Below the pieces are notes generated by a model. That model was not told the origin of the DNA. It did not search any database and saw only the letters and a program-made list of their open reading frames with translations. A stretch of 13,803 bases of DNA, from the NCBI GenBank assembly GCA_900769475.1, contig CAAGGQ010000027.1, positions 1 through 13,803 on the forward strand, in the 5' to 3' direction. Each line of letters starts with the position of its first letter. Position 1 is the first letter of the stretch. The position numbers and the translations under genes were made by a program. This stretch comes from Clostridia bacterium (GTDB lineage Bacteria > Bacillota > Clostridia > Oscillospirales > CAG-272). Of this stretch, positions 6,146 to 12,647 are shown piece after piece.

Positions 6146-6183
6146 CAAAAGACGCTCCCCACCGCAGGTCTGCGACGGGGAGC
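6146..6183 (-). terminator. Terminator behind the membrane-anchored protein gene
   Basis: On the minus strand GCTCCCC (6183-6177) pairs with GGGGAGC (6160-6154) around an inner CGCAG/CTGCG hairpin, followed by GTCTTTTG. The stem begins 7 nt after the stop codon at 6190. The T-run is short but the stem is strong. Confidence 0.75.
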
Positions 6184-6189
6184 ATAAGT

Positions 6190-6942
6190 TTATTGCGGGA
6201 TCTTAAAATCCACCAGGGCGCGGAACAGCGCCTCAAACTGCTGATAGGTGGCGTCATCGGCTGAGGCTCCCCAAACGTAACTTTGGGTCAGAACCAGCAG
6301 CGTATCCGCGGAAAAAATCTGCAATGCCGGGTAATAGCGATACAGATCGGTATCCCCCAGGCGAATGGCGTATCCGTCATGGGATGCCACGGGAAGAGCG
6401 TTGCCGTAAAGATCGGAAAGGGGACGGGCCAGCTTCTCCTTGATATTCTGATGCTCGTACACGAAGGGGCTGACAAAGAGCACGGCACTTTCTCCGGTCA
6501 TCAAATAAGAACCAAAGTTCTTCAGGCGATCAATGTTATAGCCTTTGGCCGTTTGGAAGCCCATTTCATCAAATTCCTTGGTTTCGGGATCAGTGTACAG
6601 CGCCCGAAGCTCTTCCTCGGTATACACGCTATACGTGGAGAGGATCACGCTCAACCGCTCGCCGCGCTCCTCTTCCCTGGGGGACAGGGCGTTGAGGACA
6701 TCCAAAAAGTTCTCCCTCTCCTGCCCCTCCAGCACATAGGGGCCGGCAAAAGAAACGGTCAGATCTCCCGATTCCTTTTGGGAGCATTGTACAAAGCAGA
6801 CCGCGAAAATAAAGATCGCGGCCATAACGATAATGGCTTGTATCTTGTAATGATACCAAAAATTCTCCATCCATAGGGAAAAACGGCTACGCTCGGTGAT
6901 CTCCCCGGCCTCCAGCTTGTCCTCCTTGCGTTCATTGGGCAT
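6190..6942 (-). CDS. Membrane-anchored protein of unknown function, 250 aa
   Basis: I do not recognise the family. A charged N-terminal tail (1-25) is followed by 'WYHYKIQAIIVMAAIFIFAV' (29-48), continuing to about 52 as a single membrane helix; the positive charges before it put the N-terminus inside. C53 is not in a proper lipobox. The outside part (about 54-250) is an alpha/beta domain with 'TAKGYNIDRLKNFGSYLM', 'ESAVLFVSPFVYE' and 'RYYPALQIFSADTLLVL', loosely like a solute-binding lobe. AAAGGAGA precedes the ATG. It lies downstream of greA, separated from it by the greA terminator, and no clear promoter is visible in between, so it may depend on read-through. Confidence 0.75.
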   Translation of the reverse strand: MPNERKEDKLEAGEITERSRFSLWMENFWYHYKIQAIIVMAAIFIFAVCFVQCSQKESGDLTVSFAGPYVLEGQERENFLDVLNALSPREEERGERLSVILSTYSVYTEEELRALYTDPETKEFDEMGFQTAKGYNIDRLKNFGSYLMTGESAVLFVSPFVYEHQNIKEKLARPLSDLYGNALPVASHDGYAIRLGDTDLYRYYPALQIFSADTLLVLTQSYVWGASADDATYQQFEALFRALVDFKIPQ

Positions 6943-6989
6943 AAGTAATCTCCTTTCCCCTGCTGTGCAGGGTGCTTTGATGCAGGTTT

Positions 6990-7025
6990 AAAAAAGGCGG
7001 AACGAAAGGATCCTTGCGTTCCGCC
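6990..7025 (-). terminator. Terminator of the S41-protease/greA unit
   Basis: On the minus strand GGCGGAACG (7025-7017) pairs with CGTTCCGCC (7004-6996) around a palindromic AAGGATCCTT loop region, followed by six T's. It starts 20 nt after the greA stop codon. Confidence 0.9.
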
Positions 7026-7044
7026 GAAGTAAATTGCTACGCGA

Positions 7045-7530
7045 TTAAGACTGGGTTCTGGAAACTTCCAAAACCGACAGATGAACGATGCCACCGGGAG
7101 TTTCTACAGCCACCTGGTCGCCGGCCTTCTTACCGATCAGAGCCGCACCGATGGGAGACTGATCCGAGATTTTGCCCTCCATGGGATTGGACTCATTGGA
7201 GCCTACCAGATCATAATTGAATTCCATACCGTTATCATTGTTTTTGATCTTTACGGAAGAGCCAAGGCTGATCACGCTGGTATCGATGCTGGATTCATCC
7301 AGAACCACCGCATTCTCCAGCAGTTCCTCCAGCTCCTTAATGCGAGCCTCATTCTTAGCCTGCTCGTTGCGCGCCTCATCGTACTCGGAGTTCTCCGAAA
7401 GGTCACCAAAGGAACGGGCTACGGCAATGTCATTCTTGATCTTTTCTCTTTTTTCGATCTTCAAATACTGCAGTTCGTCGATCAATTCTTGATATCCCTG
7501 CTGAGTATAGAGCATTTGTTTTTTTGCCAT
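7045..7530 (-). CDS. greA: Transcription elongation factor GreA
   Basis: GreA enters the secondary channel of RNA polymerase and stimulates cleavage of backtracked transcripts. The 161 residues are the normal family length. The N-terminal coiled-coil hairpin (1-76) carries the tip motif 'FGDLSENSEYDEA' (41-53), with D43 and E46 corresponding to the acidic residues that hold the catalytic metal. The C-terminal FKBP-like domain (about 84-158) includes 'SPIGAALIGKKAGD' and 'PGGIVHLSVLEV'. AAGGAGAT precedes the ATG. The gene starts 27 nt behind the S41 protease gene with no terminator between, so the two are probably co-transcribed; a strong terminator follows. Confidence 0.96.
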   Translation of the reverse strand: MAKKQMLYTQQGYQELIDELQYLKIEKREKIKNDIAVARSFGDLSENSEYDEARNEQAKNEARIKELEELLENAVVLDESSIDTSVISLGSSVKIKNNDNGMEFNYDLVGSNESNPMEGKISDQSPIGAALIGKKAGDQVAVETPGGIVHLSVLEVSRTQS

Positions 7531-7557
7531 GATGGTATCTCCTTATGATAAAAATAT

Positions 7558-9018
7558 TTAAGATTGAAATTGTGCAAACGCGGTTTGCAGTTGATTATCC
7601 AGTGCTTGCGGAAGCACATAGAAATTATAGGTCTTGGCCTCCTCCGACATGACCACTTCCACCGAGGGCAAGATGCCAATATCGTGATAGGTGATCCCAC
7701 ATTGGGTCACATACGCGTAGGTGGTCATCTTGGCGTAGCCATCGTAATTACCGAACCAGGACAGGGGAATAAAAGATTGCATGATTCCCTTTCCAAAGGT
7801 GGTCTCTCCCACGATGGTGGCAAGGCCGTAGTCCCGCAGGGTGGCGGTAAAGACCTCGGCGGCGCTGGCGGTGCTTCCGTTACAAAGCACGACCATATCC
7901 AGACCCGCAAACATTCCCACCTCGTTAGCGGCAACGTTGCAAGAGGCGTAGCTTCCGCTCATGCTGGTAGCCTCGGCGTAATACGAGGTTGCAACCGCAC
8001 CGTCCTTATCAATGGCGCTCAGGATCAGATCTCCCGGTTTGAGGAAATACGTGAGCACCGCCTTGATGGATTGCAGATCTCCGCCCGGATTGTAGCGAAC
8101 GTCGAATACGAAGTGTTCCACCTTCTTTTCCAAAAGCTCCTTGACCGCCGCCTTGAACTGGCGGGGAGTGGTGAGGTCAAAGGAGGAGATGGACACCACG
8201 CCGATCGTGGGATCGGTCTCGCTTACGTATCCGGTCACCGAAACGGTTTCAAAGGCATCGCGGACGATGCCGATCTCAATGCTTGTATAACCTCCGCTAC
8301 TCTCGCGGAACACAGCGAACTCACAAAGGGTTCCCTTCTCTCCGCGGATGTGGTTAATGGCGGAGGTATAACCGCCCAGGGCCGCAACGGTTTGGTAAAC
8401 GCCGTCTACCTTGATGCAGTAAACATAGTCCCCAATCTTCAGATCGGAATTCTCCGCCGGGGCGTTTTTATAAATGGCGATCACCTGAAAGACCGGGTAA
8501 TCATAGCCGTTGACGTTCAGAGTGGTTTGGATCACGCTGACGCCAATGCCTTGGGAATCGCCCTGGTTCTCGGCGGTCATTTGCTTATATTCTTCTTGGG
8601 TATAATACTCGGCGTAAAGATCTCCCGTGGCCTCGGCATAAGCCTTGAGCACAGCGGTCATGAGCTCCTCCTCGGTTTTCTGACCGGCGTAATAGGAGTA
8701 TTGATCATAGATCTGTGCCAACACCTTGAGTTTGGCAAAATCCACCGTGGGATCAATGCCCGAAGCCTCCAGCCTTTGTTCCAGCTCCTCGATCTTTTCC
8801 TGCTGCTGCTCCAGCTTGGCGGAGTAATAGCTTCGCTGATATGCAGACGTGAGGGTGTAGGTCAGAAGAACGGAAACGACCATGACGACGCAGAGGACCC
8901 CAATGAAGAGCTCTACGGGAAATCTTCCCCGTGACGCGCGCCGCCGCTGCCGTTTGGTATTCTTGGCGGACGACAGATCCCATTGCCCGGGTATATAATC
9001 ACGATCTCTGTTTTCCAT
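7558..9018 (-). CDS. S41-family carboxy-terminal processing protease (Ctp-like), 486 aa
   Basis: A membrane-anchored serine protease acting outside the membrane. A basic tail (1-32) precedes one membrane helix (33-56, 'PVELFIGVLCVVMVVSVLL'), then a short coiled coil (66-84, 'LEQQQEKIEELEQRLE'), a PDZ-like region (about 150-235) and the S41 core (270-455) with 'FDVRYNPGGDL' (305-315). By comparison with E. coli Prc spacing, the Ser/Lys dyad is S385 in 'NGSTASAAEVF' and K410 in 'ETTFGKGIMQS', with D396 as the third residue. The start at 9018 has AAAGGAT upstream; no clear promoter was found in the 150-nt gap. greA follows in the same direction. The physiological substrate is unknown; in this family it is a cell-envelope or regulatory protein. 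Confidence 0.93.
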   Translation of the reverse strand: MENRDRDYIPGQWDLSSAKNTKRQRRRASRGRFPVELFIGVLCVVMVVSVLLTYTLTSAYQRSYYSAKLEQQQEKIEELEQRLEASGIDPTVDFAKLKVLAQIYDQYSYYAGQKTEEELMTAVLKAYAEATGDLYAEYYTQEEYKQMTAENQGDSQGIGVSVIQTTLNVNGYDYPVFQVIAIYKNAPAENSDLKIGDYVYCIKVDGVYQTVAALGGYTSAINHIRGEKGTLCEFAVFRESSGGYTSIEIGIVRDAFETVSVTGYVSETDPTIGVVSISSFDLTTPRQFKAAVKELLEKKVEHFVFDVRYNPGGDLQSIKAVLTYFLKPGDLILSAIDKDGAVATSYYAEATSMSGSYASCNVAANEVGMFAGLDMVVLCNGSTASAAEVFTATLRDYGLATIVGETTFGKGIMQSFIPLSWFGNYDGYAKMTTYAYVTQCGITYHDIGILPSVEVVMSEEAKTYNFYVLPQALDNQLQTAFAQFQS

Positions 9019-9123
9019 GGAATATCCTTTCCGGGATTGCGGTTATTTGCTCCATAGCAAACCCGCTTTTATTTTATGGATGACCGTACCGCATTATTCG
9101 ACCGTTGGGGAAAAACAGTACAG

Positions 9124-9155
9124 AAGCGAAATGCGCCATTCCGCGCATTTCGCTT
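9124..9155 (-). terminator. Strong hairpin behind the CdaR-family gene, probable terminator
   Basis: A perfect 12-bp stem, AAGCGAAATGCG (9124-9135) with CGCATTTCGCTT (9144-9155), 8-nt loop, placed 20 nt past the stop at 9176. The T-run on the minus strand begins only about 8 nt after the stem (CTGTACTGTTTTT), so termination may be incomplete and some transcription may reach the S41 gene. Confidence 0.55.
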
Positions 9156-9175
9156 TCCGTCATCATAAAAGTCAA

Positions 9176-10261
9176 TTAGAACTTAATGGGCTTGGAATTC
9201 AAATACTTCTTCACCATGAGGGCCACCTTAAACGTGATGGCATGCTCGAACTCCCGCAGATCCAAACCTGTCAGCTTGCGGATCTTCTCCAAGCGGTACA
9301 CCAGGGTGTTACGGTGTACAAAGAGCTTTCGGGAGGTTTCGGACACGTTTAGGTTGTTCTCGAAGAAGCATTGGATGGTCATCAGGGTCTCGCGATCCAG
9401 GGACTCCAGGCTTCCCTTCTTGAAAACCTCCTGCAGGAACATCTCACACAGCGTGGTGGGCAGCTGGTAGATCAAGCGACCAATGCCCAGATTCTCATAG
9501 CTGAGAATGTTCTTTTCGGTTTCAAAGACCTTACCAACCTCCAGGGCGACCTGGGCCTCCTTGTAAGCACGTGCCAGATCCTTGATGTTCTCCACCACAG
9601 TGGAGATACCGATGGAAACCTTGGTATAGAACTCGGCCGAGAGGGTGTCCACAATGTTGGTAGCGACCTTTTCAATCTCACGGGTCTCGGTGCCGGGCTT
9701 TACGTCTTTCACGAGAACAATGTCATGCTCACCAACGCTGATCACATAGTCCTTAGACTTATCCGGGAACATGTTCTGCAGCATCTCAAAGGGCATCATA
9801 TCGGTCTTTCCAAAGAATTTGATCAAAAAGACGATGCGCATCTCCTCGGTGTTGAAATGCAACTCTTTGGATTTGATGTAAATATCGCTGGGCAGAATAT
9901 TATCCAGAATGATATTCTTGATAAAGGAGCCCTTATCGTACTTTTCGTCGTACAGATTTTTGATATTGCCCAGAGAAATGGCCAACAGCTTGGACATCTT
10001 CTCTGCCATCTTATCCTCGCCCTCAACAAAGATGATATAATCGGTCTTGGGGCCGTTGCTCATAGAGCGGTAGGTATAACCACCACTGGAGATGACTTCG
10101 CTGGTGTAGTTCAACTCATCCCGCACTCCCTGGCGAATCTCGCCAATCTTAATTAATTCGGAGCATGCAATGATCACGCCGTTTTCATCGATTACACCGA
10201 TGACGCGGTCGATCGCATCCTTCATTTGGTGAATAACACCTTGGAACAGTCTGTTAGACAT
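9176..10261 (-). CDS. CdaR/PucR-family transcriptional regulator, 361 aa
   Basis: The N-terminal part (about 1-130, 'MSNRLFQGVIHQMKDAIDR', 'GVIDENGVIIACSELIKIGE') matches the sugar-diacid-recognition type of sensor, which binds small carboxylates in relatives such as CdaR. A middle GGDEF-like region (about 138-260, 'VSIGISTVVENIKDLARAYK') follows. The C-terminal PucR-type helix-turn-helix is at about 290-350 ('NVSETSRKLFVHRNTLVYRL', 'GLDLREFEHAITFKVAL'). The start at 10261 is preferred over an in-frame ATG at 10312, because GGAG lies 9 nt before it and the longer form would start inside the -10 region. No sugar-diacid or purine pathway genes are adjacent, so the ligand and targets are unknown. 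Confidence 0.88.
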   Translation of the reverse strand: MSNRLFQGVIHQMKDAIDRVIGVIDENGVIIACSELIKIGEIRQGVRDELNYTSEVISSGGYTYRSMSNGPKTDYIIFVEGEDKMAEKMSKLLAISLGNIKNLYDEKYDKGSFIKNIILDNILPSDIYIKSKELHFNTEEMRIVFLIKFFGKTDMMPFEMLQNMFPDKSKDYVISVGEHDIVLVKDVKPGTETREIEKVATNIVDTLSAEFYTKVSIGISTVVENIKDLARAYKEAQVALEVGKVFETEKNILSYENLGIGRLIYQLPTTLCEMFLQEVFKKGSLESLDRETLMTIQCFFENNLNVSETSRKLFVHRNTLVYRLEKIRKLTGLDLREFEHAITFKVALMVKKYLNSKPIKF

Positions 10262-10316
10262 CTTGTTTTTCTCCTTTAAATTACGTTTTGGACTGCGGTT
10301 GTATAAATACACTTAT

Positions 10317-10345
10317 ATTTTATCGCATTTTTTGTGATTTTTCAA
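10317..10345 (-). promoter_or_regulatory. Sigma-A promoter of the CdaR-family gene
   Basis: On the minus strand TTGAAA (10345-10340), 17 bp, TAAAAT (10322-10317), with an AT-rich upstream region. The start codon is 55 nt beyond the -10 box. Confidence 0.75.
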
Positions 10346-10451
10346 TAGGTTTTTCAATATTTTTCATAATTTTTTTCTTTTTTTTCATGCAAAGTGGATA
10401 GCGTGTCAAAAAAAGAAGAAAAATTACCGATTTTTTTGTTGAAAAAGGCAC

Positions 10452-11207
10452 TCAGGAAAGCTCAAATTCGTAGGAAAGACAAGAAAGCACGAAGGATGCG
10501 GCAGTCTCGGTGCGCAGGATCCGCTTTCCCAGCCCCACAGGGATCAAGCCGGCACGGGTGGCCTGGTCGACCTCACTCAAGGAAAAACCGCCTTCTGATC
10601 CGATAACGATGGCAACCGTGGGAAGCTTGCCCTCCGGAGCTGTTTTTGCGTATTCCTTGAGCACCTCGGGAAGCAGACGGGTCTGCTCGCCCTCATAGCA
10701 AAAGAGGGGCAGATCGGCCTCGGCGGCCCGGGCAATGGCCTCGGCAAACCGCAGGGTGGGACGCACATCGGGAAGGATCCCCCGTCCGCTCTGCTTAGCT
10801 GCCTCGGCGGCGATCCTGCGGCGGCGATCCAGCTTCTTTTCCTCGGCACCGTCCTTGGCGCGCACCACGCAACGCTCGCTCTCAAAGGTGGTGATCACCG
10901 CCGCTCCGCACTCCACCGCCTTTTGGATGATGGAATCCAGCTTATCCCCCTTGGGCAGTGCCTGAAAGACCGACGCCACGTAGGGCGGCTCGGTTTGACT
11001 GCGCTCCTGAGAGAGCACGGTGGCAATGACCCGATCAGGCAGAAACTCGGAAAGCTCACACTCATATTCAAAGCTTTGCATATCGCACACGGTGATATGC
11101 TCCCCTGCCGCCATGCGCAGGGAGCGGGAAATATGATGGGCATCGTCGCCCAAAATGGTAACGCGACCGTTTTCGATCTGCTTTTGCTGCACAAAAAATC
11201 TCGGCAT
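10452..11207 (-). CDS. rsmE: 16S rRNA (uracil1498-N3)-methyltransferase
   Basis: RsmE methylates U1498 of 16S rRNA using SAM. The 251 residues have the family layout: an N-terminal PUA-like part ('MPRFFVQQ', 'DDAHHISRSLRMAAGE', 1-70) and a SPOUT methyltransferase fold with 'QALPKGDKLDSIIQKAVECG' (82-101), 'EAAKQSGRG' (135-143), 'VIGSEGGFS' (201-209) and 'GLGKRILRTETA' (225-236), the knotted SAM-binding part. AGGAGA precedes the ATG at 11207. It has its own promoter rather than being read from prmA, its usual neighbour, and no convincing terminator follows; only an AT stem lies beyond the stop. Confidence 0.96.
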   Translation of the reverse strand: MPRFFVQQKQIENGRVTILGDDAHHISRSLRMAAGEHITVCDMQSFEYECELSEFLPDRVIATVLSQERSQTEPPYVASVFQALPKGDKLDSIIQKAVECGAAVITTFESERCVVRAKDGAEEKKLDRRRRIAAEAAKQSGRGILPDVRPTLRFAEAIARAAEADLPLFCYEGEQTRLLPEVLKEYAKTAPEGKLPTVAIVIGSEGGFSLSEVDQATRAGLIPVGLGKRILRTETAASFVLSCLSYEFELS

Positions 11208-11234
11208 AACACTTCTCCTGAATGGAATAGTCCT

Positions 11235-11263
11235 ATTATACTACAAACTACCCAATTCGTCAA
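11235..11263 (-). promoter_or_regulatory. Sigma-A promoter of rsmE
   Basis: On the minus strand TTGACG (11263-11258), 17 bp, TATAAT (11240-11235). The start codon is 28 nt downstream. Confidence 0.88.
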
Positions 11264-11347
11264 TAGCAATTTTGTGTTTTTCGTCATAAAAGAAGACATT
11301 ATAAACAAAAAAGAGGTGTTTTTTTCTATTAACTCGATAAAACCACC

Positions 11348-11390
11348 AAAAAAAGAAGGGCGAGCCTACACAGCGGAACGCTCGCTCTTC
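11348..11390 (-). terminator. Terminator of the zinc-ribbon membrane protein gene
   Basis: On the minus strand GAAGAGCGAGC (11390-11380) pairs with GCTCGCCCTTC (11365-11355), with one wobble, followed by seven T's. It starts 17 nt after the stop codon at 11407. Confidence 0.87.
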
Positions 11391-11406
11391 CCCAAAAATT
11401 CCATTT

Positions 11407-12213
11407 TTACGCTACCAAGTCTGCGCGAGAGCTGCCGGCCAGAGTGGCGTAGAGCATATGGATGCCGGGTGCGGACAGGGAGCCCTTGGTAGAGTGAAAA
11501 ATCTCCATATTTCCGCCGCCCTGCCCCCAAAGGGTGATCACATCCCCCACGGCAAAGTTCACGGCACTTCCCTGCCGCCAATCCCGCACCAGGAACTCCC
11601 AGGTACGGCCGTTTGCCTCGGCATGGCAGAGATAGTAGCGATTGTAATCGCTTTCGTATTCGTTTTCGTCAATTCCCACGGCGTCGATGACCACGGTGAG
11701 AGTCACGTAAGCCTCTTCCATCTCCATGGCGTTGCGGTAGAGCTCCTCCACGTCAACGGGCTGACAGAGCGCCACGTACTCGGATTGGGAAAGCTCCATA
11801 TTTACGGGAGGCGTTTCAGGAAACAGCATAGAGCCGAATACGCCCAGCACCATGCCCAGAGCCGCCAGAAGATAGGGGGCGGCCAGGAGCACCGTGGTAA
11901 GGATCTTCCAGCCCCGCTTCCAGTACCCTGCCCAGGTCAGGATCAGGCCGATGATGGGCTGCACGAAGCACATTAAGATGATGAACCAGGTGCTGAAATA
12001 CCAGGGAACGAAATAGACGCGGCCGTCACCGTTGCCACGGGAACGAATTTTTTTCACCGGCTTTCGGTTGCCTGCGCGCATTTCCTCGGGGCACTCCTTG
12101 CCGCAGAGGGGACAGTGAAGATCGGCGAAAAAGGTTTCGCAATCGGGACATTTATTCAATTCCGGAAAGTCCCGTTGACGGTCCTCCGGGGTAAATCCAT
12201 AACCGGCACCCAT
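11407..12213 (-). CDS. Zinc-ribbon membrane protein of unknown function, 268 aa
   Basis: I do not recognise a named family. The N-terminal tail carries a zinc-ribbon-like pair, C22-x2-C25 and C34-x2-C37 ('CPDC...CPLC'), with C41 close by. A basic linker ('RKPVKKIRSRGNG') leads to two membrane helices (about 72-96 and 103-130). The C-terminal 135 residues (131-268) have beta strands such as 'AYVTLTVVIDAVGID', 'WEFLVRDW' and 'VGDVITLWGQGGG', which suggest an OB-like barrel. Two helices would put both ends on the same side, probably inside given the basic linker. AAGGAG precedes the ATG. It has its own promoter and terminator, and lies between rsmE and prmA, where no gene is usual. Confidence 0.8.
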   Translation of the reverse strand: MGAGYGFTPEDRQRDFPELNKCPDCETFFADLHCPLCGKECPEEMRAGNRKPVKKIRSRGNGDGRVYFVPWYFSTWFIILMCFVQPIIGLILTWAGYWKRGWKILTTVLLAAPYLLAALGMVLGVFGSMLFPETPPVNMELSQSEYVALCQPVDVEELYRNAMEMEEAYVTLTVVIDAVGIDENEYESDYNRYYLCHAEANGRTWEFLVRDWRQGSAVNFAVGDVITLWGQGGGNMEIFHSTKGSLSAPGIHMLYATLAGSSRADLVA

Positions 12214-12247
12214 ACTCTGTTCTCCTTTTCTGAATGGTACTGCTTAT

Positions 12248-12276
12248 ATCATACACTATTTTGACGGATTTGTCAA
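12248..12276 (-). promoter_or_regulatory. Promoter of the zinc-ribbon protein gene, with palindrome over -35
   Basis: On the minus strand TTGACA (12276-12271), 17 bp, TATGAT (12253-12248). The -35 box is part of a palindrome, TTGAC-6-GTCAA (12261-12276), which may be an operator. Confidence 0.8.
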
Positions 12277-12284
12277 GAACATAA

Positions 12285-12319
12285 ACAAAAACGCCCCCAC
12301 AGGCAAAATGCCTGTGGGG
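12285..12319 (-). terminator. Terminator of the short transcription unit
   Basis: On the minus strand an 11-bp perfect stem, CCCCACAGGCA (12319-12309), TTT loop, TGCCTGTGGGG (12305-12295), followed by GCGTTTTTG. It starts 7 nt after the TAA of the 37-aa reading frame. Confidence 0.9.
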
Positions 12320-12326
12320 AATCCGC

Positions 12327-12440
12327 TTATTTCAAAGCGTTCTTCCAAAGGTTGTAGATTCCGCGCATGTAGACGCTTGTTCTTCCATGGGAGATGTTTG
12401 GCAAGAAGAAATCGAAAGCAGAATTGTAAAAAGAAAACAA
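12327..12440 (-). CDS. Possible 37-aa small protein (TTG start)
   Basis: The frame reads LFSFYNSAFDFFLPNISHGR and ends TSVYMRGIYNLWKNALK. Most of its codons end in C or G, as in the other genes here but unlike the AT-rich sequence around it, which argues for coding. The TAA is 7 nt before a strong terminator, and a strong promoter lies upstream at 12546-12574. The only start with a nearby ribosome site is TTG at 12440, with AAGGA 4 nt ahead, rather close. The better site (AAAGGAG, 12507-12501) points to an AAG at 12491 in the same frame, from which TAG and TGA interrupt. So this is either a short protein with a weak start or the intact end of a decayed gene. No homology is recognised. Confidence 0.4.
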   Translation of the reverse strand: MFSFYNSAFDFFLPNISHGRTSVYMRGIYNLWKNALK

Positions 12441-12500
12441 ATAATCCTTATTTTTTCAAAAATACTACTTCCTTATCACTTTTATTCGCTTGTTAGGTAT

Positions 12501-12540
12501 CTCCTTTTTCTTTTTTTACGGATTGAAATTCAATTCCGCA
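12501..12540 (-). promoter_or_regulatory. Leader with 5' hairpin and orphan ribosome-binding site
   Basis: Just after the predicted start of transcription, CGGA and TTGA pair with TCAA and TCCG (12538-12519, one bulged A). AAAGGAG follows at 12507-12501. No ATG, GTG or TTG lies at a useful distance after it; AAG is at 9 nt. A 5' hairpin ahead of a ribosome site is typical of a real mRNA. Confidence 0.5.
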
Positions 12541-12545
12541 ACTTT

Positions 12546-12574
12546 ATTTTACCATAATTTTTATCTTTTGTCAA
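12546..12574 (-). promoter_or_regulatory. Sigma-A promoter of the short transcription unit
   Basis: On the minus strand a perfect TTGACA (12574-12569), 17 bp, TAAAAT (12551-12546). It lies between the prmA terminator hairpin and the short reading frame, so it drives a separate transcript. Confidence 0.82.
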
Positions 12575-12592
12575 TAATTTTTTTTTGCACAG

Positions 12593-12629
12593 CAACACAA
12601 AGGGCCTCCCCTGGCATTGGGAGACCCTT
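12593..12629 (-). terminator. Probable prmA terminator
   Basis: On the minus strand AAGGG and CTCCC (12629-12619) pair with GGGAG and CCCTT (12610-12600) with one mismatch in the middle, followed by TTTGTGTT. It lies about 18 nt after the prmA stop. The T-run is interrupted, so efficiency is uncertain. Confidence 0.6.
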
Positions 12630-12647
12630 AAATTTGGATTCGTTTTT

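Noticed and set aside
7564..8934. 456-aa plus-strand reading frame opposite the S41 protease
   Set aside because: The minus strand encodes a protease with catalytic motifs; the long antisense frame is a by-product of its codon use, with no ribosome site and no recognisable domain.
9019..9123. Promoter for the S41 protease gene
   Set aside because: A TAAAAT is present near 9075 on the minus strand but no acceptable -35 box lies 16-18 bp upstream.
10380..10412. TTGACA on the minus strand near 10408
   Set aside because: A good -35 match, but no -10-like hexamer lies at the needed distance; it is within a T-rich tract.
10381..10451. Terminator behind rsmE
   Set aside because: Only an AT stem (AAAAAT/ATTTTT) and T-rich tracts are present; there is no GC stem, so it is not listed as a terminator.
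12327..12545. 6S or other housekeeping RNA in the short unit
   Set aside because: The 5' and 3' ends do not pair into the long closed rod with central bubble expected of 6S RNA, and no SRP, tmRNA or RNase P landmarks are seen; the C/G-ending codons favour coding.
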